A stretch of 59,712 bases of DNA from Streptomyces avidinii (GTDB lineage Bacteria; Actinomycetota; Actinomycetes; Streptomycetales; Streptomycetaceae), in assembly GCF_014650695.1 (NCBI RefSeq), contig NZ_BMVL01000008.1, forward strand, positions 208,633-268,344, read 5' to 3'. The notes under the pieces are model-generated. The model worked only from the letters and a program-made list of their open reading frames with translations. It was not told where the DNA came from and did not search any database. A program made the position numbers and the translations under genes. This document shows, one piece after another, positions 40,676-49,406 of the stretch (position 1 is the stretch's first letter; every line of letters begins with the position of its first letter).

Positions 40676-43252
40676 ATGACCACTCCGAGTGACGCTCCGA
40701 CCGAAAACGCGATGCGCCGCGCGCTCCGGCGGGCCCGCGACGGCGTCGCGCTCGACGCGACCGAGGCGGCCGTACTCCTCCAGGCGCGCGGCGAGGACCT
40801 CCAGGACCTCGCCGCCTCCGCCGCACGGGTAAGGGACGCCGGGCTCGCCGCCGCCGGCCGGCCCGGTGTCATCACGTACTCCCGCAAGGTCTTCATCCCC
40901 CTCACGCGTCTCTGCCGCGACAGGTGTCACTACTGCACCTTCGTCACCGTCCCCGGGAAGCTACGGGGAAGCGGCCACGGGATGTACCTCTCCCCCGACG
41001 AGGTCCTCGACATCGCCCGCCAGGGCGCGGCGACGGGCTGCAAGGAAGCCCTCTTCACCCTCGGCGACCGCCCCGAGGACCGCTGGCCCGAGGCCCGCGA
41101 GTGGCTCGACGCGCACGGCTACGACGACACCCTCGCCTACGTACGCGCCATGGCGATCCGGGTCCTGGAGGAGACCGGCCTGCTGCCGCACCTCAACCCC
41201 GGGGTCATGTCGTGGTCCGACCTCCAGCGGCTGAAGCCGGTCGCGCCGAGCATGGGCATGATGCTGGAGACCACCGCCACCCGCCTGTGGTCCGAGCCCG
41301 GCGGCCCCCACCACGGCTCCCCCGACAAGGACCCGGCCGTGCGGCTGCGCGTGCTGGAGGACGCGGGGCGCTCCAACGTCCCCTTCACCACCGGCGTCCT
41401 CATCGGCATCGGCGAGTCCTACGGGGAGCGGGCCGAGGCCTTCTTCGAGCTGCGCCGCATCCAGCGCAGCTACCACGGCATCCAGGAGGTCATCGTCCAG
41501 AACTTCCGCGCCAAGCCGGACACCGCCATGCGCGGCATGCCGGACGCGGAGCTGGAGGAGCTGGCCGCCGCCATCGCCGTCGCCCGGCACATCCTGGGCC
41601 CCGGCGCGCGGATCCAGGCCCCGCCGAACCTGGTGGACGCCGAGTACGCGCTGCTCATCGGCGCGGGCATCGACGACTGGGGCGGGGTCTCGCCGCTGAC
41701 CCCCGACCACGTGAACCCGGAGCGTCCCTGGCCGCACATCGACGAGCTGGCCGAGCGGACCGCCGCCGCCGGCTTCGAGCTGCGCGAACGCCTCACCATC
41801 TACCCGGAGTTCCTGCAGCGCGGCGAGCCCTGGCTCGACCCCCGCCTGCTGCCGCACGTACGGGCGCTGGCCGATCCGCAGACCGGGCTCGCCGACGAGG
41901 GCGCGCCCGTCGAGGGCAGGCCGTGGCAGGAGCCGGACGAGGGTTTCACCGCCCACGGGCGCACGGACCTGCACGCCACCATCGACACCGAAGGACGCAC
42001 CGGCGACCGCCGCGACGACTTCGACGACGTGTACGGCGACTGGGAGGCCCTGCGGGAGGCGGCGGCGCCCGGGATGGTCGCCGAGCGCATCGACACCGAC
42101 GTACGGGGCGCCCTCGCGCAGGCCGCCGACGATCCGACGAAACTGACGGACGCCCAGGCGCTGGCCCTGCTGCACGCGGACGGGCCGGCGCTCGACGTGC
42201 TGTGCCGGATCGCCGACGACCTGCGCAAGTCCGTGGTCGGCGACGAGGTCACCTACATCGTCACGCGGAACATCAACTTCACGAACGTCTGCTACACCGG
42301 CTGCCGGTTCTGCGCCTTCGCGCAGCGCCGCACGGACGCCGACGCCTACACCCTCTCGCTCGACCAGGTCGCCGACCGGGCCGCCCAGGCCTGGGACGTG
42401 GGCGCGGTCGAGGTGTGCATGCAGGGCGGCATCCACCCGGACCTGCCCGGGACGGCGTACTTCGACATCGCACGCGCCGTGAAGCAGCGGGTCCCCGGCA
42501 TGCACGTTCACGCCTTCTCGCCGATGGAGGTCGTCAACGGGGCGACCCGCACGGGGATGTCCGTACGGGACTGGCTGACGGCGGCCAAGGAGGCGGGCCT
42601 GGACTCGATCCCGGGTACGGCGGCGGAGATCCTGGACGACGAGGTCCGCTGGGTCCTGACGAAGGGAAAGCTGCCGACGGCGGACTGGATCGACGTCATC
42701 ACCACCGCGCACGAGCTCGGGATCCGCTCCTCGTCCACCATGATGTACGGGCACGTGGACCAGCCGCGGCACTGGCTGGGCCACTTCCGCACGCTGGCCC
42801 GCATCCAACAGCAGACCGGCGGTTTCACGGAGTTCGTGACGCTCCCCTTCATCCACACCAACGCGCCCGTCTACCTGGCGGGCATCGCGCGGCCGGGTCC
42901 GACGGTCCGCGACAACCGGGCGGTGACGGCGATGGCCCGGATCCTGCTGCACCCGCACATTCCCAACATCCAGACGAGTTGGGTGAAGCTGGGCGCGGAG
43001 GGCGCGGCCGAGATGCTCCGGTCCGGTGCGAACGACCTGGGCGGGACGCTGATGGAGGAGACCATCTCGCGCATGGCCGGGTCGAGTTACGGCTCCTACA
43101 AGTCGGTCCAGGACCTGATCGCCGTCGCCGAGGCGGCCGGGCGGCCCGCGAAGGCCCGTACGACGCTGTACGGGGAGGTGCCTCGGGAGCGGCAGGAGGC
43201 GGCGCGCGCCTCGGACGGGCACCTGCCGGAGCTGCTTCCCGTACTGGACTGA
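40676..43252 (+). CDS. fbiC: FO synthase (bifunctional CofG/CofH)
   Basis: Makes the deazaflavin FO, the chromophore of coenzyme F420, from tyrosine and a ribityl-aminouracil. The single 858-residue chain fuses two radical-SAM enzymes, as in actinobacterial FbiC. The CofG half has its iron-sulfur cysteines at C80, C84, C87 (LCRDRCHYCTF); the CofH half has them at C539, C543, C546 (VCYTGCRFCAF). Both CxxxCxxC sites are intact. Length matches the family. It lies 40 bases after the SDR and ends before a strong shared hairpin. Confidence 0.97.
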   Translation: MTTPSDAPTENAMRRALRRARDGVALDATEAAVLLQARGEDLQDLAASAARVRDAGLAAAGRPGVITYSRKVFIPLTRLCRDRCHYCTFVTVPGKLRGSGHGMYLSPDEVLDIARQGAATGCKEALFTLGDRPEDRWPEAREWLDAHGYDDTLAYVRAMAIRVLEETGLLPHLNPGVMSWSDLQRLKPVAPSMGMMLETTATRLWSEPGGPHHGSPDKDPAVRLRVLEDAGRSNVPFTTGVLIGIGESYGERAEAFFELRRIQRSYHGIQEVIVQNFRAKPDTAMRGMPDAELEELAAAIAVARHILGPGARIQAPPNLVDAEYALLIGAGIDDWGGVSPLTPDHVNPERPWPHIDELAERTAAAGFELRERLTIYPEFLQRGEPWLDPRLLPHVRALADPQTGLADEGAPVEGRPWQEPDEGFTAHGRTDLHATIDTEGRTGDRRDDFDDVYGDWEALREAAAPGMVAERIDTDVRGALAQAADDPTKLTDAQALALLHADGPALDVLCRIADDLRKSVVGDEVTYIVTRNINFTNVCYTGCRFCAFAQRRTDADAYTLSLDQVADRAAQAWDVGAVEVCMQGGIHPDLPGTAYFDIARAVKQRVPGMHVHAFSPMEVVNGATRTGMSVRDWLTAAKEAGLDSIPGTAAEILDDEVRWVLTKGKLPTADWIDVITTAHELGIRSSSTMMYGHVDQPRHWLGHFRTLARIQQQTGGFTEFVTLPFIHTNAPVYLAGIARPGPTVRDNRAVTAMARILLHPHIPNIQTSWVKLGAEGAAEMLRSGANDLGGTLMEETISRMAGSSYGSYKSVQDLIAVAEAAGRPAKARTTLYGEVPRERQEAARASDGHLPELLPVLD

Positions 43253-43259
43253 GCGCGGG

Positions 43260-43291
43260 CGGAGGGGAGCCGGCGCCCCGGCTCCCCTCCG
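43260..43291. terminator. Bidirectional terminator
   Basis: CGGAGGGGAGCCGG-CGCC-CCGGCTCCCCTCCG, exact 14-bp stem with tetraloop between fbiC (plus) and the phosphatase gene (minus). Confidence 0.85.
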
Positions 43292-43307
43292 TGGCCGCGT
43301 GCCCGGA

Positions 43308-44372
43308 TCAGCCGACGAGCAGGTCCTTCTTGAGCTGCTTCAGCTCACGGGAGTCGATGCCGAGCCCGTCCTCCAGGTAACGGTCGAAGGAGCCGTACGC
43401 GGCCCTGACCTCGTCGTAGCCCGCGTTGAGGTACTCGGGGCGCACGTCGAGCATCGGCTTGTATACGGCGGCCTGCTGGGCGGGCAGGTGGGAGAGGATC
43501 GCGTCGTTGGCGGCCTTGCGGTAGTCGTTGCTGGCCAGGTAGTCGGCCTCGACGGTCTCGCGCGGCACGCCGAGTGCGGTCAGCAGGGCGGCATTGGCCC
43601 AGCCGGTGCGGTCCTTGCCGGCGGTGCAGTGGAAGAGGACGGAGCGGCTGCGGTCGCGCTCGATCCCTTCAAAGACCTGCGTGTACGCCTTCTTGCCGCC
43701 GGCGCCGGAGACCATCGCCCGCTCGGCGTCGACCATGGCCCTGACGGCCTCGTCGGGGGTGCGGGGCATGGTCCGGAAGGAACCGGAGCCGGCGAAGACG
43801 TCGGCGACGACGTAGGTGGCGCCCGCGGGGACCCTGTCGGCGTCCTTGGTGCGCTCGTCCTCCATGCGGAGGTCGAAGACCGTCTTGATGTGCAGGCGCC
43901 GGAGCTTGGCCAGGTCGTTCTCGGTCAGCTTGTCGAGGGCGTCGGAGCGGTAGACCTCGCCCATCCTGACCCACTGGCCGGTGCTGGTGCGATAGCCGCC
44001 GGCGTCGCGGAAGTTGGCGGTGCCGTCCAGCTCGATCAGCCGGTCGGCGAGGCGCAGGCCCCGGCCGCGCTGCGGCTCGAAGTCGAACCACTGGCGGTCG
44101 GCGGCGGGCAGCCCCTTGACCACGGCCCGGCCCTGGGACCCGCCCTTGGCGACGACCTTGCCGTTCGCCCTGATCTCGACCCGGTCGGTGCCGCGGGCCT
44201 TCCACCGGAGGGTGAAGGATCCGTCGGCCCCGGCGGTGACGGTGGCTTCGGTGAACGGGACGGCGGAGCGGTCGTGCCGGTCCCGGCCCGAGGCCGAGGC
44301 GAGCGGGGCGGCGACCAGGGATGCGGTGAGCGCGGAGGCGACGACGGTCGCGGCGAGGAGTGCCTTCTTCAT
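43308..44372 (-). CDS. Secreted tyrosine-protein phosphatase (PtpB-like)
   Basis: Exported phosphatase, 354 residues. Signal peptide (MKKALLAATVVASALTASLV, cleavage near ASAS-GR), a beta-sandwich-like N-terminal region (about 40-125), then a tyrosine/dual-specificity phosphatase domain with LDGTANFRDAGGYRT (family start motif), FDLRMEDERTKD and the P-loop HCTAGKDRTG (catalytic Cys and Arg of CX5R). The family includes secreted PtpB of mycobacteria, which also acts on phospholipids. Start 44372. It is divergent from the ADP-ribosylglycohydrolase gene. Confidence 0.92.
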   Translation of the reverse strand: MKKALLAATVVASALTASLVAAPLASASGRDRHDRSAVPFTEATVTAGADGSFTLRWKARGTDRVEIRANGKVVAKGGSQGRAVVKGLPAADRQWFDFEPQRGRGLRLADRLIELDGTANFRDAGGYRTSTGQWVRMGEVYRSDALDKLTENDLAKLRRLHIKTVFDLRMEDERTKDADRVPAGATYVVADVFAGSGSFRTMPRTPDEAVRAMVDAERAMVSGAGGKKAYTQVFEGIERDRSRSVLFHCTAGKDRTGWANAALLTALGVPRETVEADYLASNDYRKAANDAILSHLPAQQAAVYKPMLDVRPEYLNAGYDEVRAAYGSFDRYLEDGLGIDSRELKQLKKDLLVG

Positions 44373-44458
44373 GGCTCCGAGGCTGGGCGGCCGGGGAGAA
44401 CGTCGAATGAACGAGGTGTGACCGAAAACGACCGGCTCGAAGGCAACTGGCAAAACGT

Positions 44459-44475
44459 GCCACCTTCCTGGTGGC
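44459..44475. other. Small hairpin in divergent gap
   Basis: GCCACC-TTCCT-GGTGGC lies in the 276-base region between the phosphatase and the ADP-ribosylglycohydrolase. Significance unknown; the rest of the gap shows no clear feature. Confidence 0.3.
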
Positions 44476-44648
44476 GGCCGGAAGTGTTCGGATTCTGGCC
44501 GATCTCCGCTGACTCACGGGCCGCTTGGCCGACCGCTTCCGGATTCGACCGATCGTGTCCACTACAGTGCGGGTTCGCGTGCGCGGCGGGTACGGGTAGG
44601 GACGCCGGGCATCGAGTGGACTGGTCAGCGGGGGGCGCGGTGCCGGGG

Positions 44649-46103
44649 ATGGACGCAGTGAACGGTACGAACGACATGAACAGCGGCCCGAGCGCCGCCC
44701 CGCCCGTCTCCGCCCCCGCGGGCGGTCACGGCCCGGCCGGCGGCCACGGCCCGGCCGACGGCCCGGTGCCGGGCACGAGCCCGGCGGGCCACGCCCCCGC
44801 CGCGTCCCTGCACGACCCCGTCGTCCCGGGCGCCCCCGGTGCTGCGGGCACCCCCGGCCACGCAGCCACCGCCGCCGCATCCGGCCCGGCGGGCGGCCCG
44901 GGCCCGGTCGGCGCCCCCGCGGGCGGCGCCCGGACCCCCGCCCCCGCCGGGGCGAACCGCACGCTCGGCAGGGGCGTCGCCACCGGCCTCTGGGGCCGCG
45001 TCGAGCAGCAGGACTTCCGCAGCCGCGTCCGCGGCACCCTTCTCGGCTCCGCCCTCGGCGACGCCCTCGGCGCACCCGCCGCCGGCCTCACCCTCGACGC
45101 CCTCCGCGAGGCGCACGGCCCGGACGGCCTGACCGGACCGGCCCCCGCCCTCGGACGCCGCGGCCGGGTCACCGCCGCCACCCAGCTCACCCTCTTCACC
45201 GTGGACGGGTTGATACGGGCCCACGTACGCCGGGACACCGGCGCCTGGCACCCGCCCACCGACCTCCACCGCGCGTACCTGCGCTGGGCCGCCACCCAAC
45301 ACGACTGGGGCCCCGACGAGCGCCGCCAGGACAACGGCTGGCTCGCGCAGGAGGAATGGCTCTACGCCCGCCGCGCCCCGCACCGCGCGTGCCTGACCGG
45401 CTTCGCCGACGACGTGCTCGGCACCCTCGACCAGCCGAAGAACCCGAGCGCCCGCGACGCGGCCGCCGCCACCCGCTCGGCCCCCTTCGGGCTACTCGTC
45501 GGCTGGGAGCCCTCCCTCGTCCTCCAGTTGTCCGTCGAATGCGCCGCGCAGAGCCACGGCCACCCCACCGCCGGCCTCTCCGCCGGAGCCGTCGCCGTCA
45601 TCGTCCACGGCCTGATCCGCGGCGACTCCCTCGACTCCGCCGTCCAGCGCGCACTCGGCCTGCTCGGCGCCCGCCCCGGGCACCAGCCCGTCACGGACGC
45701 CCTGCAGCGCGCCCTGGCCGCGGTCACCCAGGGCTCCCCCGGGCCCGAGGCCGTCGAAGCCCTCTCGCCCGGCGGCGACGGCCCGGACGGGCCCGAGGAG
45801 GCCTCGGACGCCCTCGCCGTCGCCGTCTACTGCGCGCTGGTCGCCGAGGACGTCCCGCAGGGCCTGCGCCTCGCCGTCAACCACGGCGGCGACTCCATCG
45901 CCGCCGGCGCCCTGTGCGGGGCCCTGCTCGGCGCCCTGCACGGCGAGACGGCCCTCCCGGCCGCCTGGCTCGCCGAACTCGAAGGCCGGGCCGCGCTGCT
46001 GGAGATCTCCGACGACTTCGCCCTGGAGCTGACCCAGGGCCCGACCCTGCACAACCCGACGACCTCCTCCCCGGGCTGGCTGGCCCGCTACCCGCGCGGC
46101 TGA
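44649..46103 (+). CDS. ADP-ribosylglycohydrolase family protein
   Basis: 484-residue protein of the DraG/ARH family, which removes ADP-ribose from proteins or nucleic acid using two Mg ions. The first 125 residues are a Gly/Pro/Ala/His low-complexity tail. The enzyme fold follows with RGTLLGSALGDALGAPA, the catalytic-type segment RVTAATQLTLFTVDGLIRAH (family usually has T-D-D-T at this position; here A-T-Q-L), and C-terminal AVNHGGDSIAAGALCGALLGA (N-x-G-G-D-S-D-T is usual; here the last D is I). Several metal ligands therefore differ, so activity may be lost or changed. Start ATG 44649; GGGG upstream. Confidence 0.85.
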   Translation: MDAVNGTNDMNSGPSAAPPVSAPAGGHGPAGGHGPADGPVPGTSPAGHAPAASLHDPVVPGAPGAAGTPGHAATAAASGPAGGPGPVGAPAGGARTPAPAGANRTLGRGVATGLWGRVEQQDFRSRVRGTLLGSALGDALGAPAAGLTLDALREAHGPDGLTGPAPALGRRGRVTAATQLTLFTVDGLIRAHVRRDTGAWHPPTDLHRAYLRWAATQHDWGPDERRQDNGWLAQEEWLYARRAPHRACLTGFADDVLGTLDQPKNPSARDAAAATRSAPFGLLVGWEPSLVLQLSVECAAQSHGHPTAGLSAGAVAVIVHGLIRGDSLDSAVQRALGLLGARPGHQPVTDALQRALAAVTQGSPGPEAVEALSPGGDGPDGPEEASDALAVAVYCALVAEDVPQGLRLAVNHGGDSIAAGALCGALLGALHGETALPAAWLAELEGRAALLEISDDFALELTQGPTLHNPTTSSPGWLARYPRG

Positions 46104-46191
46104 TCCGCTACCCGGCACCTGACGCCCCCTCAACATTCGCGGGCCCAGCCCGTACCGTGGCGGGTCCCACGTCTCGGAGGTGTCAGAGCCC

Positions 46192-47052
46192 ATGCGGATC
46201 GCCACGACCATCTTCCTCACCGACCGCACCATCTCCCCCGTCCGGCTGGCCCACAGTCTGGAGGAGCGCGGCTTCTCCGGCCTCTACCTCCCCGAGCACA
46301 CCCACATCCCGGTCACCCGCGACACCGCCGCCCCCATGGGCGGCGAACTCCCCGAGATGTACGGGCGCACCCTCGACCCGTTCGTCGCCCTCGGCCAGGC
46401 CGCCGCCGTCACCGAGCGGCTGCACCTCGGCACCGGCATCACCCTGGTCGCCCAGCACGATCCGATCGACCTCGCCAAACAGGTCGCCACCCTGGACCAC
46501 CTCTCCCACGGCCGTTTCACCCTCGGCATCGGCTACGGCTGGAACGTCGAGGAGGCCGCCGACCACGGCGTCGAGTGGCGCACCCGCCGCGACCTGGTCC
46601 GCGACCGGATGGCACTGATGCGGGCCCTGTGGTCCCCCGAGCCCACGGCGTACGTGGGCCAGTACTGCTCCGTCCAGGCCAGCGCCGCCCACCCCAAACC
46701 GGTCCGGGCTCCGCGCGAACTCGGCCCCGGCGCCCCCCTGTACGGCCCGCGCACCCTGATCGGCGGCGCGGCCGGCCCCAAGCTCTTCGCCGCCGTCGCC
46801 GACCACGCCGACGGCTGGCTCCCCATCGGCGGCGGCGGCCTCACCGAGTCCCTCCCGGTGCTGCGCCAGGTCTGGGAGACGGCCGGGCGCGACCCGAAGT
46901 CCCTCCAGGTGGTTCCGTACGCCGTCCAGCCCTCCCCCGGCAAGATGAGCCACTACGCCGACCTCGGCATCGAGGAGGTCGTCCTCCAGCTCCCCTCCGC
47001 AGCGAAGCCGGAAGTCCTGCGCACCCTGGACCAGTTCGCCCAGTACCTCTGA
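46192..47052 (+). CDS. LLM-class F420-dependent oxidoreductase
   Basis: Luciferase-like TIM-barrel oxidoreductase, 286 residues: MRIATTIFLTDRTISPVRLAHSLEERGFSGLYLPEHTHIP, LHLGTGITLVAQHDPIDLAKQVATLDHLSHGRFTLGIGYGWNVEE (typical of F420-binding members) and ADGWLPIG. F420 use is inferred from family and from the FO synthase 3 kb away. Start ATG 46192 with GGAGG 11 bases upstream; a GTG at 46180 is possible. Substrate unknown. Confidence 0.9.
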   Translation: MRIATTIFLTDRTISPVRLAHSLEERGFSGLYLPEHTHIPVTRDTAAPMGGELPEMYGRTLDPFVALGQAAAVTERLHLGTGITLVAQHDPIDLAKQVATLDHLSHGRFTLGIGYGWNVEEAADHGVEWRTRRDLVRDRMALMRALWSPEPTAYVGQYCSVQASAAHPKPVRAPRELGPGAPLYGPRTLIGGAAGPKLFAAVADHADGWLPIGGGGLTESLPVLRQVWETAGRDPKSLQVVPYAVQPSPGKMSHYADLGIEEVVLQLPSAAKPEVLRTLDQFAQYL

Positions 47053-47140
47053 TCGGCCGAACCGGGACCGAGCCGGGGCGGGCCGGGGCGGGCCCGTAAT
47101 CCCCTCGACGGCACGCCGCCGCCCTGCCGATCATGACGCC

Positions 47141-47707
47141 ATGACGAACCGAGGGGCGGGCGGCGTGGACCGGGGCATCGAGGACCAGTGGGCGGGACTC
47201 CCGGCGGGCATCCGCACGCAGGTCGACGGATACGTCCTCCAGGACCGCTTCATGCAGGCGGTCAAGCTGGTGTGGGACGCCGGCCGCGCCCGGGGCACCG
47301 GCCTCCACGAGGCACAGCAGATCGTCCACCTGCGCTACGAGCACCTCGGCGACCGGGTGGCCCGCACGCCCGACTCCCCGCTCGACCTGGACTCGCTCGC
47401 CGCCCTCGCCCACGGCGTCCCGGGCCGGGTGGTGGCGATCGAGGCGGTCTGGGACGGGGACACCGTGCACGACTGGTTCGTGCACCTGCTGGCCCTCGCG
47501 GACGAGCCCGTCTCGGAGAAGTGCCTCGCCACGATCTACTGGGGCACGGCGGTACGCGCCCTGGACGGCGCCGACACCGGCGGCCGCCACCCCTCCGCCG
47601 CCGCGGCCACCCGCGCGGGCACCGCCCTCGCCGAACACCTGGGCGTCCCGTTCCACTTCGCGAGCCCCGACACTCCGGACGACGAGGCACCCCGCCTGCG
47701 CCCCTGA
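47141..47707 (+). CDS. Conserved-looking cytoplasmic protein, unknown function
   Basis: 188-residue protein with no membrane segment. Helical N-terminal half (GIRTQVDGYVLQDRFMQAVKLVWDAGRARGTGLHEAQQIVHLRYEHLG) resembles small alpha-helical proteins with the regularly spaced Arg/Leu pattern of ribosomal-protein L7/L12-like or UBA-like folds, but I cannot assign a family. The second part has VWDGDTVHDWFVHLLAL. It stands alone between the F420 oxidoreductase and a small secreted protein. Confidence 0.7.
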   Translation: MTNRGAGGVDRGIEDQWAGLPAGIRTQVDGYVLQDRFMQAVKLVWDAGRARGTGLHEAQQIVHLRYEHLGDRVARTPDSPLDLDSLAALAHGVPGRVVAIEAVWDGDTVHDWFVHLLALADEPVSEKCLATIYWGTAVRALDGADTGGRHPSAAAATRAGTALAEHLGVPFHFASPDTPDDEAPRLRP

Positions 47708-47895
47708 CCGGCGGTCGGCCGACGACGGAGGGGCCCTTCCGGCCGGGGTCACCGCCCGTCCCCGAGGCGCCACGCCCGAATTACAGAGGGTGACCGCCAT
47801 TGGGGTGAAGCACCGTTTCCCGTGAACTCTCCGTGATGTTGAGCCGGTCGCGGGCCGTCTGTCCGGCGCGTTGATCGAGATCTTAGGAGAGTGTC

Positions 47896-48138
47896 ATGCG
47901 TATTCGCTCTGCCCTGACGGCGTCTGTCCTGGCTGCCGGCATCCTGCTGGGCGGCGCCGGCGCGGCCCTGGCCAACGACGGTGTCGACATCGATTACTTC
48001 TCCGGCGGCCACAAGGCCTTCGCGTCCACCTGCTCGTCCTTCGCCGGCATCCCGGCCAAGATCGGCCCCCTGTACGCCGCCAACTGCGAGGCCGAGGGCG
48101 AGAAGGAGTGGGCGGACTACCACCACCTGGGCGCCTGA
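47896..48138 (+). CDS. Small secreted protein with two cysteines
   Basis: 80-residue product: signal peptide (about 1-27, ending ALA-ND), then a 53-residue mature part with Cys46 and Cys64 that could form one disulfide, plus DIDYFSGGHKAF and C-terminal EKEWADYHHLGA. Start ATG 47896 after AGGAGAG. No family recognised. It has an unusually strong terminator, suggesting a separate highly expressed unit. Confidence 0.78.
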   Translation: MRIRSALTASVLAAGILLGGAGAALANDGVDIDYFSGGHKAFASTCSSFAGIPAKIGPLYAANCEAEGEKEWADYHHLGA

Positions 48139-48617
48139 CCATCTGCGCTCGCCGGCCCGGGGCCCGTCACACGGGCCCCGGGCCGGCGGCTCGGCCGTCC
48201 GTCTGTCGTGGACGACCGTCGCGTCGCCGGACCACTGCTCGCTCGGGTCAAGGGCGGCCGCAGGGGTCGGGCAGGTGGGACTGCCCTCGGCGTTCGCGCC
48301 GGTACAAGCGCTGAACGGCCCGCGGGAACCCCCGTAACCCTGCCGCTCCCCCCGTGCAAGCGACATGGCCCGGCGGTCCGGAGCCGTTCAGCAAGGTCGA
48401 TCCTAGGCAAGGATCCCGCGCCCCGCGAAACGCATTTCCCCAGGTCAAACCCTATTTGGCCAATACTCGTCCAGATCCCGAATGCGGGGGAACCGTGGAC
48501 GCCACCCGTACCGCCCGGCCGGGACACGGACCTCGGGCGAAGCGGAATCCGGACACCCGATCCGCGCGGCCAATACCGGCCATGTCTCGCTCGCGCGTGT
48601 TCCGTAGGCTGCCGAGC
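48139..48617. other. 479-base gap upstream of VOC gene
   Basis: Contains the terminator at 48150-48188. The remaining 430 bases hold no credible gene; frames through it have no start signal or protein character. An AT-richer segment near 48450-48480 may be part of the VOC promoter. Confidence 0.55.
48150..48188 (+). terminator. 18-bp stem terminator after small secreted protein
   Basis: CGCCGGCCCGGGGCCCGT pairs exactly with its complement over 18 bp around a CAC loop, 12 bases past the stop codon. Confidence 0.85.
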
Positions 48618-49022
48618 ATGATCGATTCACGTACGCATGTCCGCGTCGCCCGGCCCTCCCTCGACCTCGCGGCCGCCGAGCGGTTCTATGTCGACGGGCT
48701 CGGGCTGGAAGTGCAGTGGCGCAGCGCCGGAGGCGGGCCCGGGGAGCACGAGCTGCTGATGGTCGGACCGGCCGGTGGCGGCTGGCACTTCGAGCTCACT
48801 CGTGACGCCTCGAACCCGCTCGTGCCCGCGCCCACGGTCGACGACCTGTTCGTGGTGTACCTCGGCAAGACCCCCGACGAAGCCCTGGTGCAGCGGCTCG
48901 TCCAGCACGGCGGGACGCGGGTCGCCGCGCACAACCCGTACTGGGACGAGTGGGGAGTCACCGTCGCCGACCCGGACGGCTACCGGCTGGTGCTCTGCTC
49001 CCGCACCTGGGGCCGGACCTAG
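48618..49022 (+). CDS. VOC-family (glyoxalase/bleomycin-resistance) protein
   Basis: 134-residue single-domain VOC protein with two beta-alpha-beta-beta-beta units: VRVARPSLDLAAAERFYVDGLGLEVQW and VDDLFVVYLGK ... WGVTVADPDGYRLVLCSRTW. The metal-ligand pattern includes His in GGGWHFEL and the Asp-Pro-Asp-Gly turn. Substrate unknown. Start ATG 48618. Its TAG stop shares a CTAG with the stop of the convergent gene. Confidence 0.88.
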   Translation: MIDSRTHVRVARPSLDLAAAERFYVDGLGLEVQWRSAGGGPGEHELLMVGPAGGGWHFELTRDASNPLVPAPTVDDLFVVYLGKTPDEALVQRLVQHGGTRVAAHNPYWDEWGVTVADPDGYRLVLCSRTWGRT

Positions 49023-49285
49023 GTCACCGTCGTCCACAGGTGCTTGAAGGCCGCCAGGAGGCGGTGCCCTGAGCCCCCGTCGTCGCCGTGCACCGGCGCC
49101 GTGGAGGCGTGGGTGGTGTGCGGCGTCGCGGGGACCGTGCGGGCGCCGTGGGTCAGGGAGGCGGCGGCTCCCACGAGCAACGCGGCCGAAGCGATGATCA
49201 CGACGAGACGCCACGTGCGGGTACGGGCGCCGGTAGGGGTGGCGTTGCCGGAGGCGGTGGCGGTGGCGGTGGCGGTGCGGTCCAT
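49019..49285 (-). CDS. Small single-pass membrane protein, unknown function
   Basis: 88-residue protein: Thr/Ala-rich N-terminus (MDRTATATATASGNAT, from short GT-GGC repeats), one membrane helix (LVVIIASAALLVGAAASL), then a His/Thr-rich external part ending HLWTTVT. Start 49285 with GAGGAG nine bases upstream. No family recognised. Stop codon overlaps that of the VOC gene tail to tail. Confidence 0.65.
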   Translation of the reverse strand: MDRTATATATASGNATPTGARTRTWRLVVIIASAALLVGAAASLTHGARTVPATPHTTHASTAPVHGDDGGSGHRLLAAFKHLWTTVT

Positions 49286-49406
49286 GGGATTGCTCCTCGG
49301 GGAGAGCGGAAGGCGGGAGTCCGTACTTCCAGTCAGCCGCAGGGAGCGCATGGCGTCACGTCGCTGAAGTTCGGGGCTTGACAGTCCGGGCGCCTTGGGC
49401 GGGTCG

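Noticed and set aside
46841..47800. Minus-strand frame over the unknown gene at 47141
   Set aside because: It is a shadow in a GC-rich gene; the plus-strand product has a start codon and better amino-acid composition.
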